Shown: positions 1 to 6,721 of the stretch, piece by piece
Layout of the letters: each line of letters opens with the position of its first letter
Position numbering within the stretch: the first letter of the stretch is position 1
DNA from: DATKXU01 sp035528905
GTDB taxonomy: Bacteria; Armatimonadota; UBA5829; DTJY01
Direction of reading: 5' to 3'
DNA: 15,841 nucleotides
Assembly (NCBI GenBank): GCA_035528905.1
Contig: DATKXU010000047.1
Span: 1 to 15,841 of the forward strand
The notes under the pieces: model-generated
The model's database searches: none
Told to the model about the DNA's origin: nothing
What the model saw: the letters and a program-made list of their open reading frames with translations, nothing else
Program-made: the position numbers and the translations under genes

Positions 1-1024
1 ACCCCAGACTGGGGTACAGCCACTCCTGCAAGAAGTGGCTGCGCACCTCGGACAACCAGACAGTACCGAAGCGAACCGTGAAAAACCAGTAAAGCAGAAA
101 CACTCCCACCAGCGGCTTGAAAAACCGCGCGCCGTCCGTCAAAAAGGTGTCGGCCGTCACTGTTCCGCGGCTGGCGACCCGGCGAAGGGACCCCGCCAGC
201 CCGCCGATTAGCGCGGGGACGATAACCACGTATAAGACAGCACTCCAGATCTGTGAAGATACGAATTCTGCGACGCGTGGGCCCGATGGGCGAAGGCCGC
301 CGGCCACAAAATCAGCATATGTGCGCACCATGCATATTATGAGAGCAACGATGGCGGCAGCCGATACGATCGCTAATGGGCCCAGCAAGCCACGCATGAA
401 CCGGAGTTCCGGGGCGTGAGCAGATCCTTTCTCCAAGGCTCGCAGCCGCCTTGCAGCCAGCGGAATCAACACGAGAAGAACGAAAGACGCTTGACCGATA
501 GGCGTTCGGGCTAGTCCCAGGCTCGGGAAAAAATGCGCGGGTGCCTCATAGATGTCATAAGCGGAACGCCATCGCAATTGGGAGACAAACCACTCAAAGT
601 GCGAAGTTCCCAGGGGAGCTGCGGCGGCCGACGTCATGGCGGCGAGTCTTTCCGCCAAGTAGTGCCTCGTGAGAAGATTGTCTGTCAACATGCCCAAGAT
701 ACTCACCAGGCAAACCAATCCGAAGAGCCACAGTATCCACTTCTGCCGCCAGAGCTTTCTCCATGCAGCAAGGTACAGGCCGCCCAGGTCGTTCATAACC
801 ATCTGCTCACCGTCATACTCCCCGCCGAACAACGACTTCGGCAGCCGCCAGAACGCCACCAGGAGAATCACTCCCAGCAAGACCCACCCGGCTATGTCTC
901 GAAAAGACGGTGCTCTGTTCTCCGATCCAGCGCCCATGAATCCGGAAACTGTAAGCCATATACCGACCGCCGAAAAGGCGATCATCCATACGTTGACCCA
1001 CGGAAATCTCGTTTTTGTACTCAT
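1..1024 (-). CDS. Multi-pass membrane protein of unknown function (3' end cut by window edge)
   Basis: An open frame reads leftward from ATG at 1022-1024 to position 1 with no stop, giving 341 visible residues. A GGAGG ribosome binding site (complement of 1031-1035) sits 6 nt upstream and fixes the start. About seven hydrophobic segments are visible, near residues 9-30, 44-60, 95-113, 176-192, 213-233, 257-280 and 302-318. A Trp/Arg/Lys-rich stretch (about 88-96) precedes the third segment. No signal peptide cleavage site, ATPase motif or catalytic motif is evident. It lies downstream of the URO-D gene on the same strand with a 154-nt gap, so co-transcription is possible. I do not recognise the family. 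The spacing of segments vaguely recalls integral membrane domains such as those of DUF4013 or glycerophosphodiester phosphodiesterase membrane proteins, but that is a guess. That it is a real gene is well supported by the long open frame, the binding site and the hydrophobic pattern. Confidence 0.8.
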   Translation of the reverse strand, partial: MSTKTRFPWVNVWMIAFSAVGIWLTVSGFMGAGSENRAPSFRDIAGWVLLGVILLVAFWRLPKSLFGGEYDGEQMVMNDLGGLYLAAWRKLWRQKWILWLFGLVCLVSILGMLTDNLLTRHYLAERLAAMTSAAAAPLGTSHFEWFVSQLRWRSAYDIYEAPAHFFPSLGLARTPIGQASFVLLVLIPLAARRLRALEKGSAHAPELRFMRGLLGPLAIVSAAAIVALIICMVRTYADFVAGGLRPSGPRVAEFVSSQIWSAVLYVVIVPALIGGLAGSLRRVASRGTVTADTFLTDGARFFKPLVGVFLLYWFFTVRFGTVWLSEVRSHFLQEWLYPSLG

Positions 1025-1100
1025 CGGATGCCTCCAAATCGTACCTTTCCCATAGTTTAGATGCTCCGCGGCAGAAATCCTTACGCCGGTACACGAAAAA

Positions 1101-1176
1101 GGGAGAATGAGGGAATGGGAGAAGAGGGGTCAGGGCCTTGAACTCTCCCACTCTCCGTTTCACCCATTCTCCCATT
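1101..1176. repeat. Inverted 8-bp-period repeat array in the URO-D/membrane-protein gap
   Basis: Read in 8-bp steps from 1101, the left part gives purine-rich units (GGGAGAAT, GAGGGAAT, GGGAGAAG). After a centre at about 1125-1140 the right part gives complementary units (CACTCTCC at 1149-1156, CATTCTCC at 1165-1172). Perfect pairings include 1101-1109 with 1165-1173 and 1115-1123 with 1167-1175; they compete, as expected for a repetitive fold-back. The array ends three bases before the URO-D stop codon (1179-1181). No coding sequence is seen in the gap. Confidence 0.7.
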
Positions 1177-1178
1177 TG

Positions 1179-2147
1179 TCAGTATCTCCCATACTCCAGC
1201 GCGGCGCGGTATGCTATCTCCACCCGCTCGAGCGCGACTTCCGGCTGCACGGTGTGTGCGGTGCAGAAGATGAATCCCCCGCCCGGTCTGAGCTTCTCCA
1301 TGCGGTCTTTCACATGCGCAACGAGCTCTTCCTCGGGGGCGAACGGGAGCTTGTAGGTGATGTCCAGCCCTCCGTAGATCGTCAATCTGTCGCCGAACTC
1401 CCGCTTTACCTTCACCTGGTCCATCCCGGCGCTTTCCTGGACGGGATGCAGGATATCCAGTCCCATCTCGACTACGCCGTCGAGGACCGCCCCGATGTCG
1501 CCGTCGGAGTGCATGGACACCGGAAGGCCCGCGCGCTTTCCCACTTCCACGATCATCTTGTCGTTCGGGTAAACCAGCTCCCACCAGTCCTTAGGCGAAA
1601 AGAGCAGCCGGTTGTTCTGGCCCCAGTCGTCCGAGAGATGGAGCACATCTATCCCCAGGGGGCACACCTTTTCCGCCTGGATGGTGAACCACTCCGCCAG
1701 GCGACGGTAGAATCCGCCGAATGCGTCCCGATACATCCCCAGGCCCAGCAGGTGCCCCTCGATGCCCAGGAGGTTGCTCGCAGTCTCGAACACCGCGCCT
1801 ATCTGGCAGAAAACGGCTCGCTGCTGCTCCACCCCGTACTTTTGGACAGCCTGCCGCACCTCATCATAGAGGCCGTCATCCGCCGGGTCGTTGAAGACGA
1901 CCGAGTCCAGTTCCTCCGGGCGAAGGAGCCGCTTGCCGTCGGTGCACTCCTCGGGTTTCAGCACGTTCGGCAGCGGCGCGAACACCGTGTACATGTCTAT
2001 ACCAAACTTGTCGAAGAAAGCATCCACGCTTCCATGCCTGGCGGCCACCGGCTCGGCCACTTCCTCGTTGTAGAGCCAGATATTCAGCGGCACGCGGTCC
2101 GGCTCCTCGTGCCTTATTGACTTAAGTACGCGCTCCTTGGATGTCAT
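1179..2147 (-). CDS. Uroporphyrinogen decarboxylase (URO-D) superfamily protein
   Basis: A 322-residue protein of the URO-D fold, the superfamily holding HemE and cobalamin-dependent methyltransferase subunits such as MtaA and CmuA. The N-terminus (MTSKERVLKSIRHEEPDRVP, residues 1-20) is typical of the non-HemE branch. Other motifs are DDWGQNN (173-179), MHSDGD (212-217), HPVQ (234-237), the GG pair at 259-260 and Cys295 near the C-terminus. MtaA-type enzymes bind zinc through a His-x-Cys motif; here the corresponding place reads His-Ser-Asp, so methyltransferase activity is not assured. The HemE N-terminal arginine motif is absent, so haem synthesis is unlikely. The start at 2147 is chosen over an upstream ATG at 2180 because GGAGG (complement of 2155-2159) lies 7 nt ahead and the family N-terminus begins there. 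It is divergent from trpE. The substrate is unknown. Confidence 0.85.
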   Translation of the reverse strand: MTSKERVLKSIRHEEPDRVPLNIWLYNEEVAEPVAARHGSVDAFFDKFGIDMYTVFAPLPNVLKPEECTDGKRLLRPEELDSVVFNDPADDGLYDEVRQAVQKYGVEQQRAVFCQIGAVFETASNLLGIEGHLLGLGMYRDAFGGFYRRLAEWFTIQAEKVCPLGIDVLHLSDDWGQNNRLLFSPKDWWELVYPNDKMIVEVGKRAGLPVSMHSDGDIGAVLDGVVEMGLDILHPVQESAGMDQVKVKREFGDRLTIYGGLDITYKLPFAPEEELVAHVKDRMEKLRPGGGFIFCTAHTVQPEVALERVEIAYRAALEYGRY

Positions 2148-2164
2148 GCCTGCACCTCCGCGGC

Positions 2165-2194
2165 ATTCTACCACATGCAACCTCGTACTGGCAA
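2165..2194 (-). promoter_or_regulatory. Possible sigma70-type promoter for the URO-D gene
   Basis: On the minus strand a TTGCCA -35-like box (complement of 2189-2194) and a TAGAAT -10-like box (complement of 2165-2170) are 18 nt apart. Transcription would start near 2158, inside or next to the GGAGG ribosome binding site (2155-2159), which is uncomfortably close. This is therefore a weak call. Confidence 0.3.
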
Positions 2195-2214
2195 AAGCCC
2201 TGAATGACCAGACG

Positions 2215-2244
2215 TTGACCAGGATGGGTACTTTCTGTTACAAT
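2215..2244 (+). promoter_or_regulatory. Probable sigma70-type promoter of the trp operon
   Basis: TTGACC (2215-2220) and TACAAT (2239-2244) are 18 nt apart, each one base from the sigma70 consensus. Transcription would begin near 2251, leaving a leader of about 60 nt before trpE. That leader has no TGG triplet, so there is no Trp-codon leader peptide, and no T-box-like layout fits in so short a space. Control by initiation or by feedback on TrpE is more likely than classical attenuation. Confidence 0.55.
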
Positions 2245-2310
2245 GCGCTCACATTCCACGGCGGAAGCCCGAAGAAGGTTCGTTCAGTCCAAAGAGGAGC
2301 GCTCGAAGCC

Positions 2311-3804
2311 ATGTACTATCCGAGCAAAGAAGAGTTCGTCCAGCGGTCGCAGTCTGGAAACCTCGTCCCTGTCTACCGGGAGATTCTGGCAGACATGGAA
2401 ACGCCCGTCTCCGCATACAGGAAGATCGCGCGCGGCAAGCATTCGTTCCTCCTGGAAAGCGTGGAGGGCGGAGAGCGTCTGGCAAGATACTCGTTCCTCG
2501 GCGCCGACCCGTTCCTCATCTTCAAGAGCAAGGGACAGGACGTGCAGATCATCGAGCGCGGCCGCGCGGACAGGGTTCGCCTAGAGGATGGCCGGGACCC
2601 GCTCCATCTTCTCAAGGACTTGCTTTCCAGGTACACATGGGTGGATGACCCCGACCTGCCGCGCTTCTGCGGCGGCGCTGTGGGATACATCGGCTACGAC
2701 ACGGTGCGCTTTTTCGAGAGGCTTCCCGATGACACCGTTGACGACCTGGACGTCCCGGACTGCTTCTTTGTCTTTACCGACACGATAGTCGTATTCGACC
2801 ACCTCAAGCACCGGATGAAGGTCGTCTGCGCCGCCGAAGTTGGGTCGGATCCCTGGGCGACATACGACCTGGCAGTCGAGAGGATCGATGAGATCGTACG
2901 CCGACTGCGGAAGACGCCGCTTCTGCGGGAAGAGGGACCGCGGCATTCCGGCAAGCCCCTTGCCATAGCAGTACCGAGTTCCAACATGACCCTCAAGGGC
3001 TACGAGCAGGCGGTCGTTGCTGCCAAAGAGTACATCAGAGCCGGAGACGCCATCCAGGTCGTCTTGTCCCAGAGGCTCTCTGCACCCCTCAGGGCGGAGC
3101 CATTCGACGTGTATCGGGCGCTCCGCTCGGTGAACCCGTCGCCTTACATGTATTTCCTGAACTACGAGGACATAAAGCTGATCGGCTCATCGCCGGAGAT
3201 TCTCGTGACCGAAGATCGAGGGACGGTTACGACGAGGCCGCTTGCCGGCACGCGGCCCAGGGGCAAGACCGAAGAGGAAGACGTCGCGCTCGAGAAGGAA
3301 TTGCTCGCCGACGAGAAGGAGCGCGCCGAGCACATCATGCTGGTTGACCTTGGGCGCAACGACATCGGCCGGGTCTGCGAATACGGCACGGTGGACGTAG
3401 ATGAGTTGATGGTCATCGAGCGCTATTCGCACGTGATGCACATAGTGTCGAACGTGCGGGGGCTTCTCGCCAAAGGGAAAGACCAGTTCGACGTGCTCAG
3501 GGCGGCATTCCCGGCGGGCACCGTGTCGGGCGCACCGAAGGTCCGAGCAATGGAGATAATCGAGGAGCTGGAGCCCACCAAGCGAGGTACGTATGCCGGC
3601 GCCATCGGCTATTTCAGTTTCTCCGGCAATATGGACACGTGCATCAACATACGGACGATCCTGGTGAAAGACGGCGTGGCGTATATGCAGGCGGGCGCCG
3701 GAATAGTGGCCGATTCCGTGCCGACGAACGAGTATCATGAATGCATGAACAAGGCCGGCGCGCTCCTCAAGGCTATCGAAATGGCCGAGGCAGGGCTGGA
3801 TTGA
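2311..3804 (+). CDS. trpE: Anthranilate synthase component I
   Basis: This 497-residue subunit converts chorismate to anthranilate, using ammonia delivered by TrpG, in the first committed step of tryptophan synthesis. The N-terminal anthranilate synthase I domain (about 15-175) has LLES (47-50) and the following ERLARYSFLG. With NPSPYM (275-280) these form the known tryptophan feedback pocket, so feedback inhibition is expected. The chorismate-binding domain (about 225-490) shows PLAGTRPRG (310-318), VDLGRND (345-351), SHVMH (373-377, with the catalytic-region His), PAGTVSGAPK (401-410) and GAIGYFS (430-436). An in-frame ATG exists at 2137, but the family N-terminus (MYYPSKEEF) begins at 2311 with GAGGAG (2294-2299) upstream. 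Presence of trpG and trpD downstream argues for TrpE over PabB. Full length and intact. Confidence 0.97.
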   Translation: MYYPSKEEFVQRSQSGNLVPVYREILADMETPVSAYRKIARGKHSFLLESVEGGERLARYSFLGADPFLIFKSKGQDVQIIERGRADRVRLEDGRDPLHLLKDLLSRYTWVDDPDLPRFCGGAVGYIGYDTVRFFERLPDDTVDDLDVPDCFFVFTDTIVVFDHLKHRMKVVCAAEVGSDPWATYDLAVERIDEIVRRLRKTPLLREEGPRHSGKPLAIAVPSSNMTLKGYEQAVVAAKEYIRAGDAIQVVLSQRLSAPLRAEPFDVYRALRSVNPSPYMYFLNYEDIKLIGSSPEILVTEDRGTVTTRPLAGTRPRGKTEEEDVALEKELLADEKERAEHIMLVDLGRNDIGRVCEYGTVDVDELMVIERYSHVMHIVSNVRGLLAKGKDQFDVLRAAFPAGTVSGAPKVRAMEIIEELEPTKRGTYAGAIGYFSFSGNMDTCINIRTILVKDGVAYMQAGAGIVADSVPTNEYHECMNKAGALLKAIEMAEAGLD

Positions 3805-3811
3805 TACAAAG

Positions 3812-3843
3812 GGGTCCAGGGATCCAGGGATCAAGGGATCCAG
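3812..3843. repeat. Four tandem 8-bp units in the trpE-trpG gap
   Basis: Four consecutive 8-bp units read GGGTCCAG, GGATCCAG, GGATCAAG and GGATCCAG, beginning 7 nt after the trpE stop. Two of the units contain the palindrome GGATCC. The array belongs to the short-period repeats that occupy most gaps in this window. The rest of the gap (3844-3892) holds the trpG ribosome binding site and nothing else recognised. Confidence 0.8.
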
Positions 3844-3892
3844 TGGCCGGACAGCCAGAGGGGAATTGAACACCGAGAATGGGGAGCTGCTG

Positions 3893-4459
3893 ATGATCCT
3901 GATGATTGACAATTACGACAGCTTCACCTACAACCTCGTCCAGTACCTCGGAGAGATGGGCGAGCAGGTGAAGGTCTATCGGAACGACAAGATCGGCATC
4001 AAGGAGATCGAGCGTCTGAAGCCGGACAGGATCGTCATCTCGCCGGGCCCCGGTACGCCGAAGGATGCAGGTATCTCGGTCGAGACAGTGAAGCGCTTCG
4101 CCGGAAATGTGCCGATCCTCGGCGTGTGTCTGGGCCACCAGAGCATCGGCTGTGCGTTCGGCGCCAAGATCGTCCGCGCGGATCGGCTCATGCACGGGAA
4201 GACTTCGATGATCCGCCACGATGGCAAGGGTGTCTTCCGCGGCCTGCCGAACCCATTCGAGGCCACGCGGTATCACTCGCTGGTCATCGAGCGTTCGAGC
4301 TTGCCCTCGTGCCTCGAAATCACCGCCGAGACCGACATGAGCGAGATCATGGGCATTCGGCACAAGGAGTTTGCAGTCGAGGGAGTCCAGTTCCACCCGG
4401 AATCAATTCTCACGCAGAACGGCAAAGATTTGCTTCGGAACTTTCTGGACATGGCGTGA
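3893..4459 (+). CDS. trpG: Anthranilate synthase component II (glutamine amidotransferase)
   Basis: A 188-residue class I glutamine amidotransferase that hydrolyses glutamine and passes ammonia to TrpE. Visible motifs are DNYDSFTYNL (6-15), the oxyanion-loop SPGPGTP (50-56), the nucleophile elbow GVCLGHQ with Cys79 (77-83), MHGKTS (100-105) and HPES (168-171). Cys79, His168 and Glu170 form the catalytic triad, all present. The start is set at ATG 3893, 6 nt after GGGGAG (3881-3886). An in-frame TTG at 3866 would add nine residues not expected in the family. The same protein may also serve PabB for folate synthesis, as in several bacteria; no separate pabA is in view. The gap to trpE is 88 nt and holds a repeat array. 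Confidence 0.96.
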   Translation: MILMIDNYDSFTYNLVQYLGEMGEQVKVYRNDKIGIKEIERLKPDRIVISPGPGTPKDAGISVETVKRFAGNVPILGVCLGHQSIGCAFGAKIVRADRLMHGKTSMIRHDGKGVFRGLPNPFEATRYHSLVIERSSLPSCLEITAETDMSEIMGIRHKEFAVEGVQFHPESILTQNGKDLLRNFLDMA

Positions 4460-4519
4460 GACAGCCTAAGGCGAAGTAGGACACATCCACATCGGCGATA
4501 GACGAGGAGAGTGTCGGTT

Positions 4520-5584
4520 ATGAAACAAGGATTTGCCGCGCTGAGTCTGGTCTGTCTATGTATCGCGGCCCACGCCGATGACGGCGCTGTGCACGGCGTC
4601 GGCGGCACAATTGCTCCGATGGTCGAGCATCCCACGGTGCGTATGGTGCGGGAGAAGGTGGATGCCAAGTTAGACTGGGGCGGCGCAAAGGTGCGCTGCG
4701 AATTCGTTTTCAAGAACGAAGGCCCTGCAACCACGGTCAAAATAGGCTTCCCGGAGAAAGCGTGGGGAGAAGTCGGACCGATACGAAGGAGCGATTTCAG
4801 CGGCTTCAAGTCCTGGGTTGATGGCAAGCGGGTCAGCACCAGGTTCGTCCCTTCTAGGAAGCCTCCAAAAGAGGCCAGCCAAGAATTCGAAGCTTGGCAC
4901 GTAAAGGACGTGGGTTTCGGGGCGGGCCAGACTCGCCTGATTGTGAACGAGTATACCTGCCCGCTCGGACGGGACTCCGGGGGAAACAGATTCTTTTCCT
5001 ATACCCTCCGATCCGGGAAGACGTGGAAAGGCAAGATAGGTGAAGCGATAATCACTGTGGATGCTTCGGAGGTTTCCTCGTACTATAAAGTGAGTCCGCC
5101 GGAGAGTCCCAAGCCGTATGTGCTGCGCGGCTCCAGGATCACCTGGACACTGAGAGACTTCGAGCCCGACGAAGACATCTCGGTCTCCCTGACTCCGAAG
5201 CATCAGATCTTCATTGGCGGCCCGGCCACCGGCAGCCCGGTGGCGGTTGCTGATCCAGAGGTCTTCGGCAAGCACGGCGTTGCAATGGCGTCCGTCTGGC
5301 AGCTTAGGCACCTTCATGGCTGCTCGACATCGTGGGACAAGGTGAAGCGGCAGTGCACGATCACATATGGCGAGCGGTCCGTCGAGCTGCGTCCGGGCTC
5401 GAAGACCGCGATCCTGAGCAAAACGGAGGAGATTCGTCTGCCCAGAGCGCCCCATCTCGCAGAGGGCCGCCTCGTGGTGCCGATCATCAATGTCGCGAAA
5501 GCACTCGGTATGACAGTCTCGTATGACCAGAAGAGGGGCTGGATCAGCATACTGGCGCCGGGCTCTCCCAACAGCGAAGAGTAG
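4520..5584 (+). CDS. Secreted protein with DUF4424-like region and copper amine oxidase N-like tail
   Basis: A 354-residue protein of unknown role inserted between trpG and trpD. Residues 1-19 form a signal peptide (Lys near the N-terminus, hydrophobic core, AHA before a likely cleavage at 19/20), so the product should leave the cytoplasm, unlike the rest of the operon. Residues about 38-230 are beta-rich and resemble DUF4424: a MVREKVDAKL stretch (42-51), FVFKNEG (62-68), then a GFPE motif (76-79). The C-terminal part (about 255-345) resembles the copper amine oxidase N-terminal-like domain (PF07833), ending in GRLVVPIINVAKALG (316-330) and WISIL. That domain is a beta module often attached to cell-surface proteins and does not imply oxidase activity. 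The start at 4520 is preferred over GTG at 4511 because GAGGAG (4504-4509) abuts the GTG but sits 10 nt from the ATG. The trpD gene begins 26 nt downstream, so it is probably co-transcribed. The domain names are by resemblance only. Confidence 0.78.
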   Translation: MKQGFAALSLVCLCIAAHADDGAVHGVGGTIAPMVEHPTVRMVREKVDAKLDWGGAKVRCEFVFKNEGPATTVKIGFPEKAWGEVGPIRRSDFSGFKSWVDGKRVSTRFVPSRKPPKEASQEFEAWHVKDVGFGAGQTRLIVNEYTCPLGRDSGGNRFFSYTLRSGKTWKGKIGEAIITVDASEVSSYYKVSPPESPKPYVLRGSRITWTLRDFEPDEDISVSLTPKHQIFIGGPATGSPVAVADPEVFGKHGVAMASVWQLRHLHGCSTSWDKVKRQCTITYGERSVELRPGSKTAILSKTEEIRLPRAPHLAEGRLVVPIINVAKALGMTVSYDQKRGWISILAPGSPNSEE

Positions 5585-5610
5585 GCGTGCATTAAGGAGA
5601 ACGAGTTGCT

Positions 5611-6645
5611 ATGACCAGGGAAGCCATAAAGAAAGTCGTCGAGGGGCACGATCTGACGGAGCAGGAAGCCGCCGCGGTGATGGAAGAGATCATGAGTGGC
5701 GACGCGACGCCCGCGCAGATCGCCGGCCTCATCACCGCCATGCGCATGAAAGGCGAAACCGTGGAAGAGGTGACCGGGTTTGCGAGAGTGATGCGCGAAA
5801 AGAGCATCAAGATTCCCACATCCCGCAAATCGGACGCCCTGATTGACACCTGCGGCACCGGCGGCGACCGCATGAATACATTCAACATCTCCACTACCGC
5901 TGCTTTTGTCGTCGCGGGCGCCGGGCTTGCAGTCGCCAAACACGGTAACCGCGCCATGTCCAGCAAGTGCGGAAGCGCCGACGTCCTGGAGGCGCTGGGC
6001 ATTAACATCGCCCTGCCGCCGGAGTGCATCGGCCAGTGCGTTGACGAGGTAGGCATCGGCTTCATGTTCGCGCCGGCGCACCACCCTTCGATGAAGCACG
6101 CCCTCGCGCCGAGGAAGGAAATCGGCATCCGCACGGTCTTCAACATTCTCGGGCCGCTCACGAATCCAGCCGGCGCAAAGCGGCAGCTTATCGGAGTGTG
6201 CGAGCCGCATCTAACGGAGTTGATGGCCGGCGTGCTCAAGAGGCTCGGGAGCGATTGCGCGATTGTGGCATACGGGCTGGATGGAATTGACGAGCTGTCC
6301 ACGCTCGGCAAGACGAAGATAACCGAGCTCCGGGACGGGAAGTTGACGACCTACGAGATTTCGCCGGATGACGTCGGCCTGCAGACCGCCAGCGCGAAAG
6401 ACTTGAGCCAGGGCGAGGACCCGACGGACAGCGCACGCATCCTGGAGGAGGTTCTCGGGGGGAGACCGGGTCCCGCGCGAGACATCGTGCTGCTGAACGC
6501 CGGGGCGGCGCTCAAGGCAGCCGGAAAGGCCGGATCGTTTGAGGAGGGGATTGCCCTCTCCGCAGCCTCGATTGACAGCAGGAAGGCGCTCGCGGCGCTG
6601 AACCGCCTCAGGAAGCTGAGCCAGCGGTTGGCGAACAGTGTATGA
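5611..6645 (+). CDS. trpD: Anthranilate phosphoribosyltransferase
   Basis: This 344-residue enzyme joins anthranilate to PRPP, giving phosphoribosylanthranilate and pyrophosphate. The N-terminal helical region (1-70) is followed by the PRPP and metal-binding motifs DTCGTGGD (79-86), NISTT (92-96) and KHGNRAMSSKCGSADVLE (110-127), all intact. A third helical/beta region continues to the C-terminus, with GPLTNP-type sequence around residue 180. Length matches the family. It is a stand-alone TrpD, not fused to a TrpG domain. AAGGAG (5595-5600) precedes the ATG by about 10 nt. The stop codon TGA (6643-6645) falls inside the first unit of the repeat array that follows. Confidence 0.97.
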   Translation: MTREAIKKVVEGHDLTEQEAAAVMEEIMSGDATPAQIAGLITAMRMKGETVEEVTGFARVMREKSIKIPTSRKSDALIDTCGTGGDRMNTFNISTTAAFVVAGAGLAVAKHGNRAMSSKCGSADVLEALGINIALPPECIGQCVDEVGIGFMFAPAHHPSMKHALAPRKEIGIRTVFNILGPLTNPAGAKRQLIGVCEPHLTELMAGVLKRLGSDCAIVAYGLDGIDELSTLGKTKITELRDGKLTTYEISPDDVGLQTASAKDLSQGEDPTDSARILEEVLGGRPGPARDIVLLNAGAALKAAGKAGSFEEGIALSAASIDSRKALAALNRLRKLSQRLANSV

Positions 6646-6702
6646 TGAGTGAGGAGTGAACAGGGCTTCCTCACGTATCACGCATCACGCATCACGCATC
6701 TA
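6640..6702. repeat. Inverted 7-bp-period repeat array spanning the trpD stop codon
   Basis: In 7-bp steps from 6640 the units read GTATGAT, GAGTGAG, GAGTGAA, a centre unit CAGGGCT, then TCCTCAC, GTATCAC, GCATCAC, GCATCAC and a partial GCATCTA. Left units end in GTGA-like purine sequence and right units carry the complementary TCAC, so the array folds back; 6649-6654 pairs perfectly with 6669-6674. The trpD stop lies in the first unit, and the trpC ribosome binding site (GGAG, 6707-6710) comes immediately after. Confidence 0.8.
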
Positions 6703-6721
6703 CCGTGGAGTAACTTAGAAA

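Noticed and set aside
533..1060. Plus-strand open frames opposite the membrane protein gene
   Set aside because: The minus strand carries a continuous frame with a good ribosome binding site and seven hydrophobic segments; the plus-strand translations are low-complexity with no family resemblance.
1107..2120. Long plus-strand frame (337 codons) opposite the URO-D gene
   Set aside because: It is the complement of a clear family member and has no recognisable motif; long shadow frames are common in GC-rich DNA.
2137..2310. N-terminal extension of TrpE from an upstream in-frame ATG
   Set aside because: It would place the predicted promoter inside the gene, overlap the start of the divergent URO-D gene, and add 58 residues foreign to the family.
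2245..2310. A trp attenuator with a leader peptide before trpE
   Set aside because: There is no TGG codon in the leader, and no terminator hairpin with a T-tract.
3187..3912. Minus-strand frame (241 codons) opposite trpE
   Set aside because: It overlaps the conserved chorismate-binding half of trpE and continues through the repeat array; no motif or ribosome binding site supports it.
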